A stretch of 15,537 bases of DNA from an uncultured Paracoccus sp. (GCF_946221145.1 NZ_CAMIOH010000066.1:1-15537), one strand, 5' to 3'; shown: positions 1 to 7,900, numbered from the stretch's first letter. The notes: generated by a model from the sequence alone, not told the origin. A program made the numbers and translations.

Positions 1-2
1 CT

Positions 3-74
3 GGCGGGACCGCCGCGGAATCGCCGGCAGATCCGGCTCCGGGCCAGGCGGCAGAGGACCAGGCCACCAACTGA
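3..74 (+). CDS. Probable C-terminal tail of an upstream gene (partial)
   Basis: Frame 3 is open from the window edge to a TGA at 72-74. It encodes an Ala/Pro/Glu-rich tail ending in DQATN. Codon use is G/C-rich at the third position like the neighbouring genes, whereas frame 1 gives an Arg-rich shadow. The rest of the gene lies outside the window, so no function can be given. It could also be non-coding. Confidence 0.35.
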   Translation, partial: GGTAAESPADPAPGQAAEDQATN

Positions 75-222
75 CGGTGTGCCGGCTGTGATCCAAGGGT
101 GACAGGAGGGGCGAATTTTTCTCTCCGTTCACTTTTGGCTCATGGCATTGTGGTAACAAGCAAGCCCTGACGGCGATGCGCCACGGCGCCCCCGACGGGA
201 AACAGTGTTAAAGGGACTGACC
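75..222 (+). promoter_or_regulatory. Intergenic leader of the polysaccharide export pair
   Basis: This 148-base gap precedes the export gene. It contains an AT-richer patch around 114-160 (a T5 run, then TTCACTTTTGG) that would be the natural place for a promoter, but no clear pair of -35 and -10 boxes could be fixed. An AAGGGA Shine-Dalgarno at 211-216 sits 6 bases before the ATG at 223 and decides that start over the in-frame GTG at 205. Confidence 0.35.
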
Positions 223-825
223 ATGACGATCCTGCTGCGTTTCATGCTGGCCGCGCTGCTGGCGCTGCCGCTGGCCTTTCCCCGCGCCGCCCTGGCGCAG
301 GAATACCGCATCCAGTCCGGCGACCGCCTGACGGTCGAGGTGCTGGAGGATGAATCGCTGAACCGCACCCTGGTGGTGCTGCCGGGCGGCACCATCGACT
401 TTCCCTATGCGGGCAGCATCCGGGTCGCGGGCCAGTCGCCCACCGCCGTGGGCAGCCGGATCAGCCAGGCCCTGGCCGGCGTCCTGGCATCCCCGCCCAC
501 GGTCTTCGTGACCGCCACCCCGCTGATCGAACCCGCCTCTCCGATCGAGGCGGCGGTGGTCAACATCTATATCATGGGCGAGGCAAGCGCGCCGGGCGCC
601 AAGGCCGTGCCGCCGGGCACCACCTTCCTGCAGGCGCTGTCCCAGGCGGGCGGGCTGACGCCCTTTGCCGCGACCAAGCGCATCCAGCTGCGCCGCGCCT
701 CGATGCCGGGGCAGGTGATCACCGTGAACTATGCCGCGATCATGCGCGGCGCGGGCATGAACCTGGATCCCGTTCTGGCCGAAGGCGACGTGATCATCGT
801 CCCCGAGCGCGGCCTGTTCGAGTGA
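223..825 (+). CDS. Periplasmic polysaccharide export protein (Wza/GumB type)
   Basis: A 200-residue protein of the Poly_export plus SLBB family, which forms the periplasmic and outer-membrane conduit for capsule or exopolysaccharide. Residues 1-25 are a signal peptide with an ALA|QEY type I cleavage site. No lipobox cysteine is present, unlike E. coli Wza. Residues 26-100 form the export domain (start QEYRIQSGDRLTVEV, then PGGTIDFPYAGSI). Residues 113-199 form one SLBB-like beta-grasp domain (VNIYIMGEASAPGA, then LAEGDVIIVPE). With a single SLBB it is shorter than Wza and resembles the short GumB/EpsE-type proteins. The stop overlaps the GTG start of the next gene, so the two are likely translationally coupled. 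The ATG at 223 is chosen for its ribosome binding site; a GTG at 205 would add six residues. Confidence 0.85.
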   Translation: MTILLRFMLAALLALPLAFPRAALAQEYRIQSGDRLTVEVLEDESLNRTLVVLPGGTIDFPYAGSIRVAGQSPTAVGSRISQALAGVLASPPTVFVTATPLIEPASPIEAAVVNIYIMGEASAPGAKAVPPGTTFLQALSQAGGLTPFAATKRIQLRRASMPGQVITVNYAAIMRGAGMNLDPVLAEGDVIIVPERGLFE

Positions 826-2186
826 CGGCAATGCGGCGCGGGACGGCAGCAGGAATAACGGCAGCAGCAGGCATGGCAGCAGCAGGCATGGCGGGGCTTC
901 TGGCCCTGCTGCCCCTTGGCGCGCAGGCCCAGGAAACCGACCCTTCCGCCCCCGAGGCGCGGCTGACCATCGGCCAGCAGATCGCGGTCGAGGATGGCGA
1001 CCTGATCGGCATCACGCCGCTGGACCTGAACCTGCGCACCGGCTCTCGTGTCCAGACGATCCAGTTCTCGCTCTCTGCGCCTTTCCGCCTGAACGACCCG
1101 GACGAGGACAAGTCCTTTGCCCTGGGCGATCCGCAGGCCCGGCTGCTGCTGCGGCGCGGCGGCCGCAATTCCGCCATCGAGGCGGCACTGGGCTATCGCG
1201 AGAACGACCTGGACCGGGAAATCCTGTTCGACGACATCAGCAACGAAGTCCTGACCCTGGACGGCGGCCGCGTGGCGCAGACGGATGCGCGCCTGACCTA
1301 TGTCTTTGGCCGCGAAGCCAAGCTGGGCGGCGAATTCGGCCTGTCCTGGCTGAAGCGCGATTACAGCGGCACCACCGATCCCGACCTGGACGACAGCGAA
1401 ACCCGCAGCGGCAATGTGGCCTTCTACCTGGAACCCACGCCGCTGATCCGGGCACGGATCCTGGCCTCGGCCAGCGATACCGACGGCAGGATCAATGACA
1501 GCCGCTCTGACCGTTACGGCGTCGGTGCGTCGCTGCAGGTGGACAAGCTGACCAACCTGGATGTCGAGCTGGCCCGCAGCAATATCCGGCGCGAGGAAGA
1601 CGACGGCACGGTCGAACGGGCCGAGGGTCCGTCGCTGCGCCTGGGCCTGACCCGGTCGCGGCCCCTGGGGGACTGGTCGCTGTCCCTGGGATCCGATCCC
1701 GGCACCTCGGGGCGGCGCGAGAATTTCAGCATCGGCCGGACGCTGGATCTGCCCCGATTCGACCTGTCGGGCCAGGTCGGCGTGACGCGGTTCCAGGACA
1801 ATTACGATCCGATCTTCCGGATCAGCTATAACCAGGAAATCACCCCGCTATCCCGGATACAGGCCTCGTTGCGTCGGGCGGGTGTCACCGACAACGAGGG
1901 CGACGAGGCGCTGAACACCGACGTGACCGCCAATTACAGCCGCCAGATCTCGGACCTGTCCACCATTGCCGCCAGTATCCGCTATCGCGAAAGCGAGGTT
2001 CAGTCGGGCGACAGCCAGGATGCGCGGTCGGTGTCCTTCGGGCTGGATTACAGCCGCGCGCTGCCCAATGACTTTTCGCTGGTCGCGGGCGCCAACGTGA
2101 TCCGCAGCAAGGACAGCGACGGCACCCGCGACGACGAAGAGCGGGTCTATCTGGGCGTGAACCGCAGCTTCAGCTTCCTGCGCTGA
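822..2186 (+). CDS. Outer-membrane beta-barrel protein of a polysaccharide export locus (beta-barrel porin 2-like)
   Basis: A 454-residue protein with an Ala/Met-rich signal peptide (cleavage near GAQA|QETD) followed by many alternating amphipathic strands with aromatic girdle residues and acidic turns. This pattern is typical of a large outer-membrane barrel and resembles the 'putative beta-barrel porin 2' family that often sits beside short Wza-type exporters. The GTG start at 822 overlaps the upstream TGA (GTGA), which favours coupling; an ATG at 831 is an alternative that would also keep the signal peptide. The C-terminus ends SFSFLR rather than in an aromatic residue, so canonical Bam recognition is imperfect. 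Its likely role is the outer-membrane portal or an accessory in secretion of the same polysaccharide as its partner, inferred from context. No catalytic motif was seen. Confidence 0.75.
   Translation: MTAMRRGTAAGITAAAGMAAAGMAGLLALLPLGAQAQETDPSAPEARLTIGQQIAVEDGDLIGITPLDLNLRTGSRVQTIQFSLSAPFRLNDPDEDKSFALGDPQARLLLRRGGRNSAIEAALGYRENDLDREILFDDISNEVLTLDGGRVAQTDARLTYVFGREAKLGGEFGLSWLKRDYSGTTDPDLDDSETRSGNVAFYLEPTPLIRARILASASDTDGRINDSRSDRYGVGASLQVDKLTNLDVELARSNIRREEDDGTVERAEGPSLRLGLTRSRPLGDWSLSLGSDPGTSGRRENFSIGRTLDLPRFDLSGQVGVTRFQDNYDPIFRISYNQEITPLSRIQASLRRAGVTDNEGDEALNTDVTANYSRQISDLSTIAASIRYRESEVQSGDSQDARSVSFGLDYSRALPNDFSLVAGANVIRSKDSDGTRDDEERVYLGVNRSFSFLR
860..889 (+). repeat. Tandem 15-bp repeat in the signal-peptide codons
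   Basis: Two exact copies of GGCAGCAGCAGGCAT lie at 860-874 and 875-889. They encode a repeated AAAGM block in the signal peptide of the beta-barrel protein. The repeat is in frame, so copy-number changes would only lengthen or shorten the hydrophobic core. Confidence 0.9.
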
Positions 2187-2210
2187 GGCGCGGATCCGCG
2201 CCCGTCAGCG
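2181..2210. terminator. Bidirectional terminator between convergent genes
   Basis: A perfect 16-bp palindrome, GGCGCGGATCCGCGCC, lies at 2187-2202. It is flanked by CGCTGA (2181-2186) and its complement TCAGCG (2205-2210), which extend the stem with a 2-base bulge. The flanks include the stop codons of the beta-barrel gene (2184-2186) and of the PIN toxin (2207-2205, - strand). There is no long T tract. Its position between two convergent stops makes a shared terminator the natural reading. Confidence 0.65.
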
Positions 2211-2609
2211 AAAAGGATCCAGCACCCGGCAGCCGGTCGGGTGGAAATCGGCGGCATTGCGGGTCACGACCGTCGCGTCATGGGCCAGGGCCGTCGCGGC
2301 GATTTGCAGATCGGCGCCGTCATGACCGATCCGGGCCGACAGCGCGCCCCAGATCCGCGCCTCGGCCGCGCCAAAGGGCAGCAGCCGGTCCTGAAACAGC
2401 GTCTGGGTGCGGCTGGACCAGACCCGCAGATCGGCGGCAAAGCCGGGGTTGATCCCCTCTTGCCGGATGATGCCGCGCTCGATCTCTCCCAGGGTGATGA
2501 CGGACAGGAACAGGTCGTCGTCGGGGCGCGAGGACAGAAAGGCCACCACCTGCGGGGCGCGGTCGGGCCGGCGCAGGGCCGAGATCACGGTGGCATCCAG
2601 GATCAGCAT
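2205..2609 (-). CDS. vapC: PIN-domain ribonuclease toxin (VapC/FitB-like)
   Basis: A 134-residue single-domain PIN protein, the usual length for VapC/FitB toxins, which are metal-dependent RNases. The acidic residues expected of the active site are visible: Asp5 in LILDATVIS, Glu42 in LGEIERG, Asp100 in GADLQIAATA and Asp121 in TRNAADF. The usual DTN of the first motif is DAT here, so the position after the Asp differs from the common sequence. The ATG directly follows the TGA of the antitoxin gene with no intervening base, indicating translational coupling in one transcript. It ends against the convergent beta-barrel gene. FitB-type DNA binding by the partner is not implied, because the partner is Phd/YefM-like. 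Confidence 0.85.
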   Translation of the reverse strand: MLILDATVISALRRPDRAPQVVAFLSSRPDDDLFLSVITLGEIERGIIRQEGINPGFAADLRVWSSRTQTLFQDRLLPFGAAEARIWGALSARIGHDGADLQIAATALAHDATVVTRNAADFHPTGCRVLDPFR

Positions 2610-2867
2610 TCAGAAATCGACATCGCGCGGCCGGGCCGCAAGACGCGTTTCGGACCGGGCCTGGTCATCCAGGCCTGGAAATTCCAGCAGATGTTGCAGG
2701 AAACTGCCGCGCCGCGCCTCGGCGGCCTGTCGCATCCGGTCGTATTCGGCTGCCGACAGGACCACCACGGCGGGCTTGCCGCGCCGCGTCACCTGCTGAG
2801 GCTGTCCGGCCAGGGCGGCATCGACCACGGCGGAAAAGCGGTTCTTGGCATCCTGCAATGTCCACAT
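2610..2867 (-). CDS. Phd/YefM-family antitoxin
   Basis: An 85-residue protein. The N-terminal part (about residues 1-45) has the Phd/YefM fold signature: TLQDAKNRFSAVVDAAL, then QQVTRRGKPAVVVLSAAEYD. Family members bind operator DNA as dimers through this part and neutralise the toxin with the C-terminal part (here about 50-85, ending RPRDVDF). The gene is first in the pair and its stop abuts the toxin ATG. A weak Shine-Dalgarno (CAGG) precedes the ATG, and an inverted repeat lies 16-33 bases upstream, consistent with autoregulation. Pairing of a Phd/YefM-type antitoxin with a PIN toxin is common. Confidence 0.85.
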   Translation of the reverse strand: MWTLQDAKNRFSAVVDAALAGQPQQVTRRGKPAVVVLSAAEYDRMRQAAEARRGSFLQHLLEFPGLDDQARSETRLAARPRDVDF

Positions 2868-2880
2868 GATCGTACCTGTC

Positions 2881-2900
2881 TAGCTATCTGGCTAGATAGC
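2881..2900 (-). promoter_or_regulatory. Probable operator of the toxin-antitoxin pair
   Basis: A perfect 7-bp inverted repeat, GCTATCT (2883-2889) and AGATAGC (2894-2900), is separated by GGCT. CTAG tetramers recur at 2880-2883 and 2892-2895. It lies just upstream of the antitoxin ATG in a locally AT-richer patch, where Phd/YefM antitoxins typically bind to repress their own promoter. The exact promoter boxes cannot be fixed. Confidence 0.55.
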
Positions 2901-2921
2901 ATTCGCCAGGCCGAATGGAAA

Positions 2922-4544
2922 TCAGATGATCGCCAGGTTCCCCGTGGCCACGGCCACCCCGAAGACGATCAGGTTGGCGATGGCGTGACCGGCGATGGCA
3001 TCGGCGATGCGGCCCGTGCGGCGGACCAGCAGGGAAAACACCACGCCCGCCACGAACGCCTCGGCCCAGCGGTCGTGCAGGGCGGCGAACAGGCCCGCCG
3101 TCACGGCGATGGCCAGCACCGTGCGCCACAGCGGCGCTGGGGCATCGAGGGCGGCGCCGCGCAGCCGGGTCTCCAGATAGTCGCGGAAGAACAGTTCTTC
3201 CACCAGCGGGACCAGCAGGACGGTGCCGATGCCCCGGAACAGGAACCACAGCGCCACCATCCCCCCGGTCAGCGCGCCATAGGGCGGCGCCGCGTCCGAG
3301 GGCGCGACCGGGATCGCCACCCACATCAGCCCGATGGCGGCGCCCGCCAGCCAGGACAGCGGCGCGATCCGCCAGATGATGCCGCGCAGGGCGGGCCAGA
3401 CAAGCGCCACGGCCGCCGCCAGCAGGATCACCCGGATCGGATAGAACATCGCCGGATTGGTGCTGATCGCCGGGGCGATCACGGCGGTCAGCATGAACAC
3501 CGCGAAGGGCAGGATGCGGGCCGCCACCGGATCGCGGCGCAGGGGCGGCAGGGGGGCCGCCGCGGCGGCCGCGCCCGGCGCGCGGTTGAACCAGGTCACC
3601 TTGCGCGCCACGGCAATGATGCCAAGCGCCACGGCGGTGAACATCACCCAGCCCGCATGGCTGTGGAACCCGCCCACGGCCAGCTCCGGCTGCCCCTCGA
3701 TCCCCAGGATCAGCAGGGCGGCGATGCGCACCACGTTCAGCGCCGCACTGGCGGCGATGCCCAGCGGATACAGCAGCAGCGCGCGGGGAAAGCGCAGTTC
3801 GGACCGGAACAGCCACAGATACAGCGTGACGAAGATCGTCACCAGGGCGATCCCCTCGATCCCCGAACAGACCGGGGCGACCGAGATCAGGAAACCATCG
3901 GCGCCGATATGGCGGCGGACCGGATCAGCGATCACGTCATAGCCAAGCGCACCGACCATCCAGCTGACGGCGGAAAAGGTCGCGCCCGCGATGCTGTCCA
4001 GCTGCCAGACCGGTTGCAGCTTCACCGCCAGCGTCGGCGCGGCCGCCCCCGCCGCCATCACCACCGCCAGCGTGCCGCCCGCCTGGGCCGCGAACCGCCG
4101 CCACAGCGCGCGCGGCGCCAGCCAGCCCATCAGGCCCAGCAGGATCAGCGCCATGCCGGTGATCCATGCCGCAAAGGCCGGGATCAGCATCGCCGCCCCC
4201 TGACCCTGGCGCATGAACAGCACCGGCAGCATGGCGATGGCAAAGCCCGCAGCATTCAGGATCAGCGGCCGGGCATCATGACCCGCCCGCCCCAGCAGGT
4301 CGCGGAACAAGGCCGGGCGCAGCAGCGCAAGCAGCCCGGTGGCCGCGATCACGCAATAGACCGCCGCCAGCGTCTTGCTGGCCGTCTGGCAGGCGCGGGG
4401 TGGCCAGTTGTCCAGGCAGCGGAAGTCGATGCCATGCTTGAAGGTCAGCCCGATGACCAGCAGCTGCGCCACCAGCAGGATCGCCGCAAAGGCCAGGGGC
4501 ATCATGGGCAGGCGACGATCGGGAAGGATGCTGCTATCGGACAT
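2922..4544 (-). CDS. xrtE: Exosortase E / CPBP protease fusion (VPEID-CTERM system)
   Basis: A 540-residue polytopic membrane protein. The N-terminal half (about 1-320) is an exosortase: Cys226 in PVCSGIEG, Arg273 in LNVVRIAALL and His294/His296 in GFHSHAGW match the transpeptidase-like Cys/Arg/His set. The C-terminal half (about 340-540) is a CPBP (CAAX-like) intramembrane protease, with Glu449-Glu450 in VEELFFRDYL, His490 in LFAALHDRW and His520/Asn524 in GHAIANL. This fusion is the architecture known as exosortase E/protease, which works with VPEID-CTERM proteins by cleaving and probably re-anchoring them at the inner membrane. The cognate substrate gene lies immediately upstream. I place the start at the ATG at 4544 (MSDSSILPD); the longer frame from 4604 would begin inside the hairpin of an upstream terminator. 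No obvious terminator follows it. Confidence 0.88.
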   Translation of the reverse strand: MSDSSILPDRRLPMMPLAFAAILLVAQLLVIGLTFKHGIDFRCLDNWPPRACQTASKTLAAVYCVIAATGLLALLRPALFRDLLGRAGHDARPLILNAAGFAIAMLPVLFMRQGQGAAMLIPAFAAWITGMALILLGLMGWLAPRALWRRFAAQAGGTLAVVMAAGAAAPTLAVKLQPVWQLDSIAGATFSAVSWMVGALGYDVIADPVRRHIGADGFLISVAPVCSGIEGIALVTIFVTLYLWLFRSELRFPRALLLYPLGIAASAALNVVRIAALLILGIEGQPELAVGGFHSHAGWVMFTAVALGIIAVARKVTWFNRAPGAAAAAAPLPPLRRDPVAARILPFAVFMLTAVIAPAISTNPAMFYPIRVILLAAAVALVWPALRGIIWRIAPLSWLAGAAIGLMWVAIPVAPSDAAPPYGALTGGMVALWFLFRGIGTVLLVPLVEELFFRDYLETRLRGAALDAPAPLWRTVLAIAVTAGLFAALHDRWAEAFVAGVVFSLLVRRTGRIADAIAGHAIANLIVFGVAVATGNLAII

Positions 4545-4576
4545 TGACGGAAACCATGGACGGGACTGAATGAGAT

Positions 4577-4600
4577 CAGGCCCGCCGAAGGGCGGGCCTG
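4577..4600 (-). terminator. Terminator after the VPEID-CTERM gene
   Basis: A perfect 10-bp stem, CAGGCCCGCC and GGCGGGCCTG, closes a GAAG tetraloop (CTTC on the transcribed strand). It starts about 30 bases past the VPEID-CTERM stop on the - strand. The downstream T tract is weak (ATCTCATT), so read-through into the exosortase gene is possible. Confidence 0.7.
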
Positions 4601-4630
4601 TCAAGAAACGGATCGGAACAATTCAACCGA

Positions 4631-4834
4631 TCAGTGCGCGCGGCGGCGGCGTTCCCAGGTCAGCAGCACGATGGCGGCCAGGGCGGCGATCGCAGCGGTG
4701 CCTTCCAGGGCGCTGATTTCCGGGACGGCAGTGGCCGGCAGGGGGGGGCCGTCACCGGCGACGGTGGCATGGGCCATGCCGGCAACAAAGGCGGAAACGC
4801 TGGCAGCAACGCCGGCGATGGTGAATTTTTTCAT
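4631..4834 (-). CDS. VPEID-CTERM sorting-domain protein
   Basis: A 67-residue protein with a tripartite sorting signal at its C-terminus: VPEIS at 37-41 (a variant of VPEID), a hydrophobic helix at about 46-60, and a basic end, ERRRRAH. An N-terminal signal peptide (MKKFTIAGVAASVSAFVAG, cleavage near AHA|TV) precedes it. The mature region between the two is only about a dozen Gly/Pro-rich residues, so the protein is almost all targeting signals. It lies directly upstream of exosortase E, which is expected to process it. The ATG at 4834 is preceded by GGAG (4846-4843); a longer frame upstream to 5005 has no signal peptide at its start and crosses two hairpins, so it is rejected. A G8 run at 4741-4748 lies within the coding sequence. 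The function of the short mature peptide is unknown. Confidence 0.82.
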   Translation of the reverse strand: MKKFTIAGVAASVSAFVAGMAHATVAGDGPPLPATAVPEISALEGTAAIAALAAIVLLTWERRRRAH

Positions 4835-4847
4835 GGTTCGAACTCCG

Positions 4848-4900
4848 AAAAACGGACGGCGGTCCAAGTCGCCGTCATACTGTGAACAAGATCGCCGTCC
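4848..4900 (-). promoter_or_regulatory. Terminator-like leader hairpin before the VPEID-CTERM gene
   Basis: On the transcribed strand, GACGGCG (4876-4870) can pair with CGCCGTC (4861-4855) across an 8-base loop, followed by CG and a T5 run (4852-4848). A second upstream copy, GGACGGCG (4900-4893), can pair with the same 3' arm (4861-4854). The two stems are mutually exclusive. The T run ends one base before the GGAG ribosome binding site. It could be an attenuator, or a second terminator for the large upstream gene. Confidence 0.4.
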
Positions 4901-4943
4901 ATCGACGATCCCGATTCCGGCGCTTGGACAGCCGGAATGGAGA

Positions 4944-4971
4944 GATGCGCCGCCGCTGAGAGCGGCGCATC
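4944..4971 (-). terminator. Terminator of the thioester-adhesin gene
   Basis: A perfect 10-bp stem, GATGCGCCGC and GCGGCGCATC, with an 8-base loop begins 8 bases after the TAA at 4982-4980 on the - strand. It is followed by TCTCCATTCC, a weak T tract. Confidence 0.7.
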
Positions 4972-4979
4972 CGAAAATG

Positions 4980-7900
4980 TTAGTAGCACAGGCAATCCTG
5001 GGCAAGATCGTCCCAGTCGATGCCCACGATCAGCGGTTGCTTGTTGCCTGCGGCTTCAGCAGCGGCGGTCGGATCCAGGATCAGGCCGACGATGTCGCCT
5101 TCGCCCGCAACGAAACCTTCGCCATTCGCCAGGGCCAGGTTGTAGATTTCCTGTGCATTGGCATTGGTGCCGAGGCTGGAGCTCACGAAGACGATGTTGT
5201 CGGTCAGGCCCCAGATGGCGCCCTGGATTTCGGCTTCGGTATAGGTCTGGCCATTGCTGTCGCCGTTGTCCTGGGACGTGAAGTCCTGGTTCAGGATCCA
5301 GTTCACCATATCCAGATTGGCCGGATATTTGATGACGCCGGTCGGAACCGAGGCTGCATCCGCCAGATAGAACGTATAAGGGACGCTCACATTCGGGTTG
5401 ATCGCTTCATAAGCCGAGACGCAGTAGACGCTGTCGAAGGTCTTGCCATCGAAGCGGTCGTCACCGGTGCCCGAGATGGTCACGCCATAGAAGTCGCCAC
5501 CGAACGTGCCGTCGCGGCTCAGAACCAGCGTCCCGCCCGTGGGCAGGCTGGCCTTGATCGTCTCCAGCGTGTTCTTGGCGCCGCAGAAGTCCATGTCCAG
5601 GTTCGCGGTGTCGAAGCCGCCCTTGCCGTCGGTCACGGTATAGCTGATGTCCAGCTGCGCCTTCTGGCCGATCAGCAGGTCGGCATAGGCGGCCGATCCG
5701 TCGATCACCAGCTTGCCGCCGACCAGCGACACCAGCACACCGTCCACATCGACCGTGCCGCCTTCGGCAATGGCCTGGCCGTCCACCTGGGTGATGGTCA
5801 GCAGGTCGCCATCGGCGTCGGTGTCGTTGGCCAGAACGTCCACGGTCTTGGCTTCGATGGCGCAGGTGCCCGACACGTCGTCCTTGGCGTCGGGGGCGAC
5901 GTTCTCGACCACCAGGCCCGCATCCACGGTCAGGTTGGCCTGGCCCACGCCCAGGGTGATCGGCGCGGTCAGGCCGGTCGTGACATTGGCGTCGCTGTCG
6001 GACGCGTCGTTGCCAACATTGGCCGTGGTGAAGTCATAGCCCGCCTTTTCCGTGAAGCCGACGGTATAGGTGCCGGCTTTCAGGCCGCTGAACAGGTATT
6101 CGCCCGCCGCGGTGGTCAGGGTGGTGGCGATGACGGCGCCCGACGCGTCATACAGCGTAACGGTGACACCCGCGACGCCCGCTTCGCCCGCATCCTGCAC
6201 GCCGTCCTTGTCGGCATCCAGGAAGACGAAGTTGCCGATGCTGGCCGTGGCCGGATCCTTGATGCCCGCGTCGTTGTCCGACGAGACCTGGCCCAGGGTC
6301 AGGCTGATCGTGCCGGTGCGGCCGGTGGTCGGGTTGGCATCGCTGTCGATGGTGTCGTCGCCGCCGACATTGGCATCGACCAGCACCAGGCCGTTCACCG
6401 TCTTCGGGAATTCGACCGAATAGTCGCCCGCCTTCAGGTTGCCGAAGCTGTACGAGCCGTCAGCCGCCGTGGTGGTGGTGGCGATCACCGCGCCTGCCGC
6501 GTTCAGCAGCTTGACGGTCACGCCGGCCGCGCCGGCCTCGTTGTTGTCCACGGCATTGTCGTTGGCATCGACGAAGATGCGGCCCTTGATCGCGGCGGTG
6601 GCCGGATCCTTCAGACCCGCGTCGTTGTCCGACGAGGTTTCGCCGATCTCGACGATGATCGCGCCGGTCTTGCCGGTGGCGGTGTTGGCGTCGCTGTCGA
6701 TGGTGTCGTCCGAACCGACATTGGCGTCGGTCAGCACCAGGCCGTTCACCGTCTTCGGGAATTCGACCGAATAGCTGCCGGCATCCAGGTTTTCGAACAC
6801 ATAGGAACCGTCCGCCGCCGTGGTGGTGGTGGCGATCACGGCGCCCGACGCATCCAGCAGCTTGACGGTGACGCCAGCCGCGCCCGCTTCCTCGTTGTCG
6901 ATGCCGTCGCCGTTGGCATCCACGAAGATCCGGCCCTCGATCGCGGCGGTGCCGGGATCCTTGATGCCCGCGTCCACGTCCTTGGTGACGTTGCCCGAGG
7001 TGACGGCATAGCTGCCGGTCTGGCCGGTGGTCACGTTGGCGTCGCTGTCGATGGCGTCGTTCGAACCGACATTGGCGTCGGTCAGGACCTTGCCGTCAAC
7101 CTCGGTCGGGAAGACCACCGAATAGTTGCCTTCGGTCAGCCCGTCGAAGCGATAGGAGCCGTCGGCGGCGGTGACGATGGTCGCCACGACCGCGCCGGCC
7201 GCGTTCAGCAGCTGGACGGTGACGCCCGAAACGCCGGCTTCGCCATTGTCGATGCCGTCCTTGTTGGCATCCACGAAGACGCGGCCTTCCAGGGCGCCCG
7301 GCTTGACCGGCTCGGGTTCGGACGGGCAGATCTTGATCTTGTCGATGATCGCGGGTTCGCAGTTCTTGTTGCTGCTGTCGCCTTTCAGGGTGATGACATC
7401 GCCCTTTTTCAGCTTCAGGTCTTCCAGGGTGATCTCGTGCCAGGCGCTGTCATTGGCGTTCAGCCGCACGGTGCCCGCCAGGCAGCCGTTGACATAGACC
7501 TTGATGTTGCCGTCGCCCGAGGTGTCCCAGTAGCGCATTTGCAGGTCGTATTCGCCCGCCACGCCCTTGAAGGTGGTCGAGGCGCTGCCCGAGGAGCTGG
7601 CCAGCGAGATATATTCCCCGCCCGAGGCCGAGGTGGCGCATTTCACCGTATAGCAGGACAGCTTCATGTCCTCGGCTTCGATGACCACGCATTTCGGGGC
7701 TTCTTCCTTGACGTCGCAGACGTTGACGGTCAGTTCCTTGACCTGGGTGCCGCCCTTGCCGTCGGCGACCTGCACGATCACCTTGTAGCTGTTGTTGCCG
7801 TCGCTGTCGGTCGGCTTTTCATAGTCGGGGGCGGTCACGAAGGACAGCACGCCGGTCTTGGCGTCGATGGTGAATTTCGAACCGTCGGCCCCGCCCGCGA

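Noticed and set aside
2241..4547. 768-residue + strand frame opposite the toxin-antitoxin and exosortase genes
   Set aside because: Composition is dominated by Arg, Gln, His, Gly and Asp, typical of a shadow frame; the opposite strand encodes well-recognised proteins.
4545..4604. Extended exosortase start at 4604
   Set aside because: The extra 20 residues would begin next to and be encoded by the terminator hairpin at 4577-4600; the ATG at 4544 starts the normal N-terminus.
4835..5005. Extended start of the VPEID-CTERM protein at 5005
   Set aside because: It would overlap the end of the adhesin gene and read through two hairpins; the ATG at 4834 has GGAG upstream and starts a normal signal peptide.
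5901..7298. Repeats considered as a CRISPR array or satellite DNA
   Set aside because: The unit is 351 bp, fully coding and in frame, and encodes SdrD B-like protein repeats.
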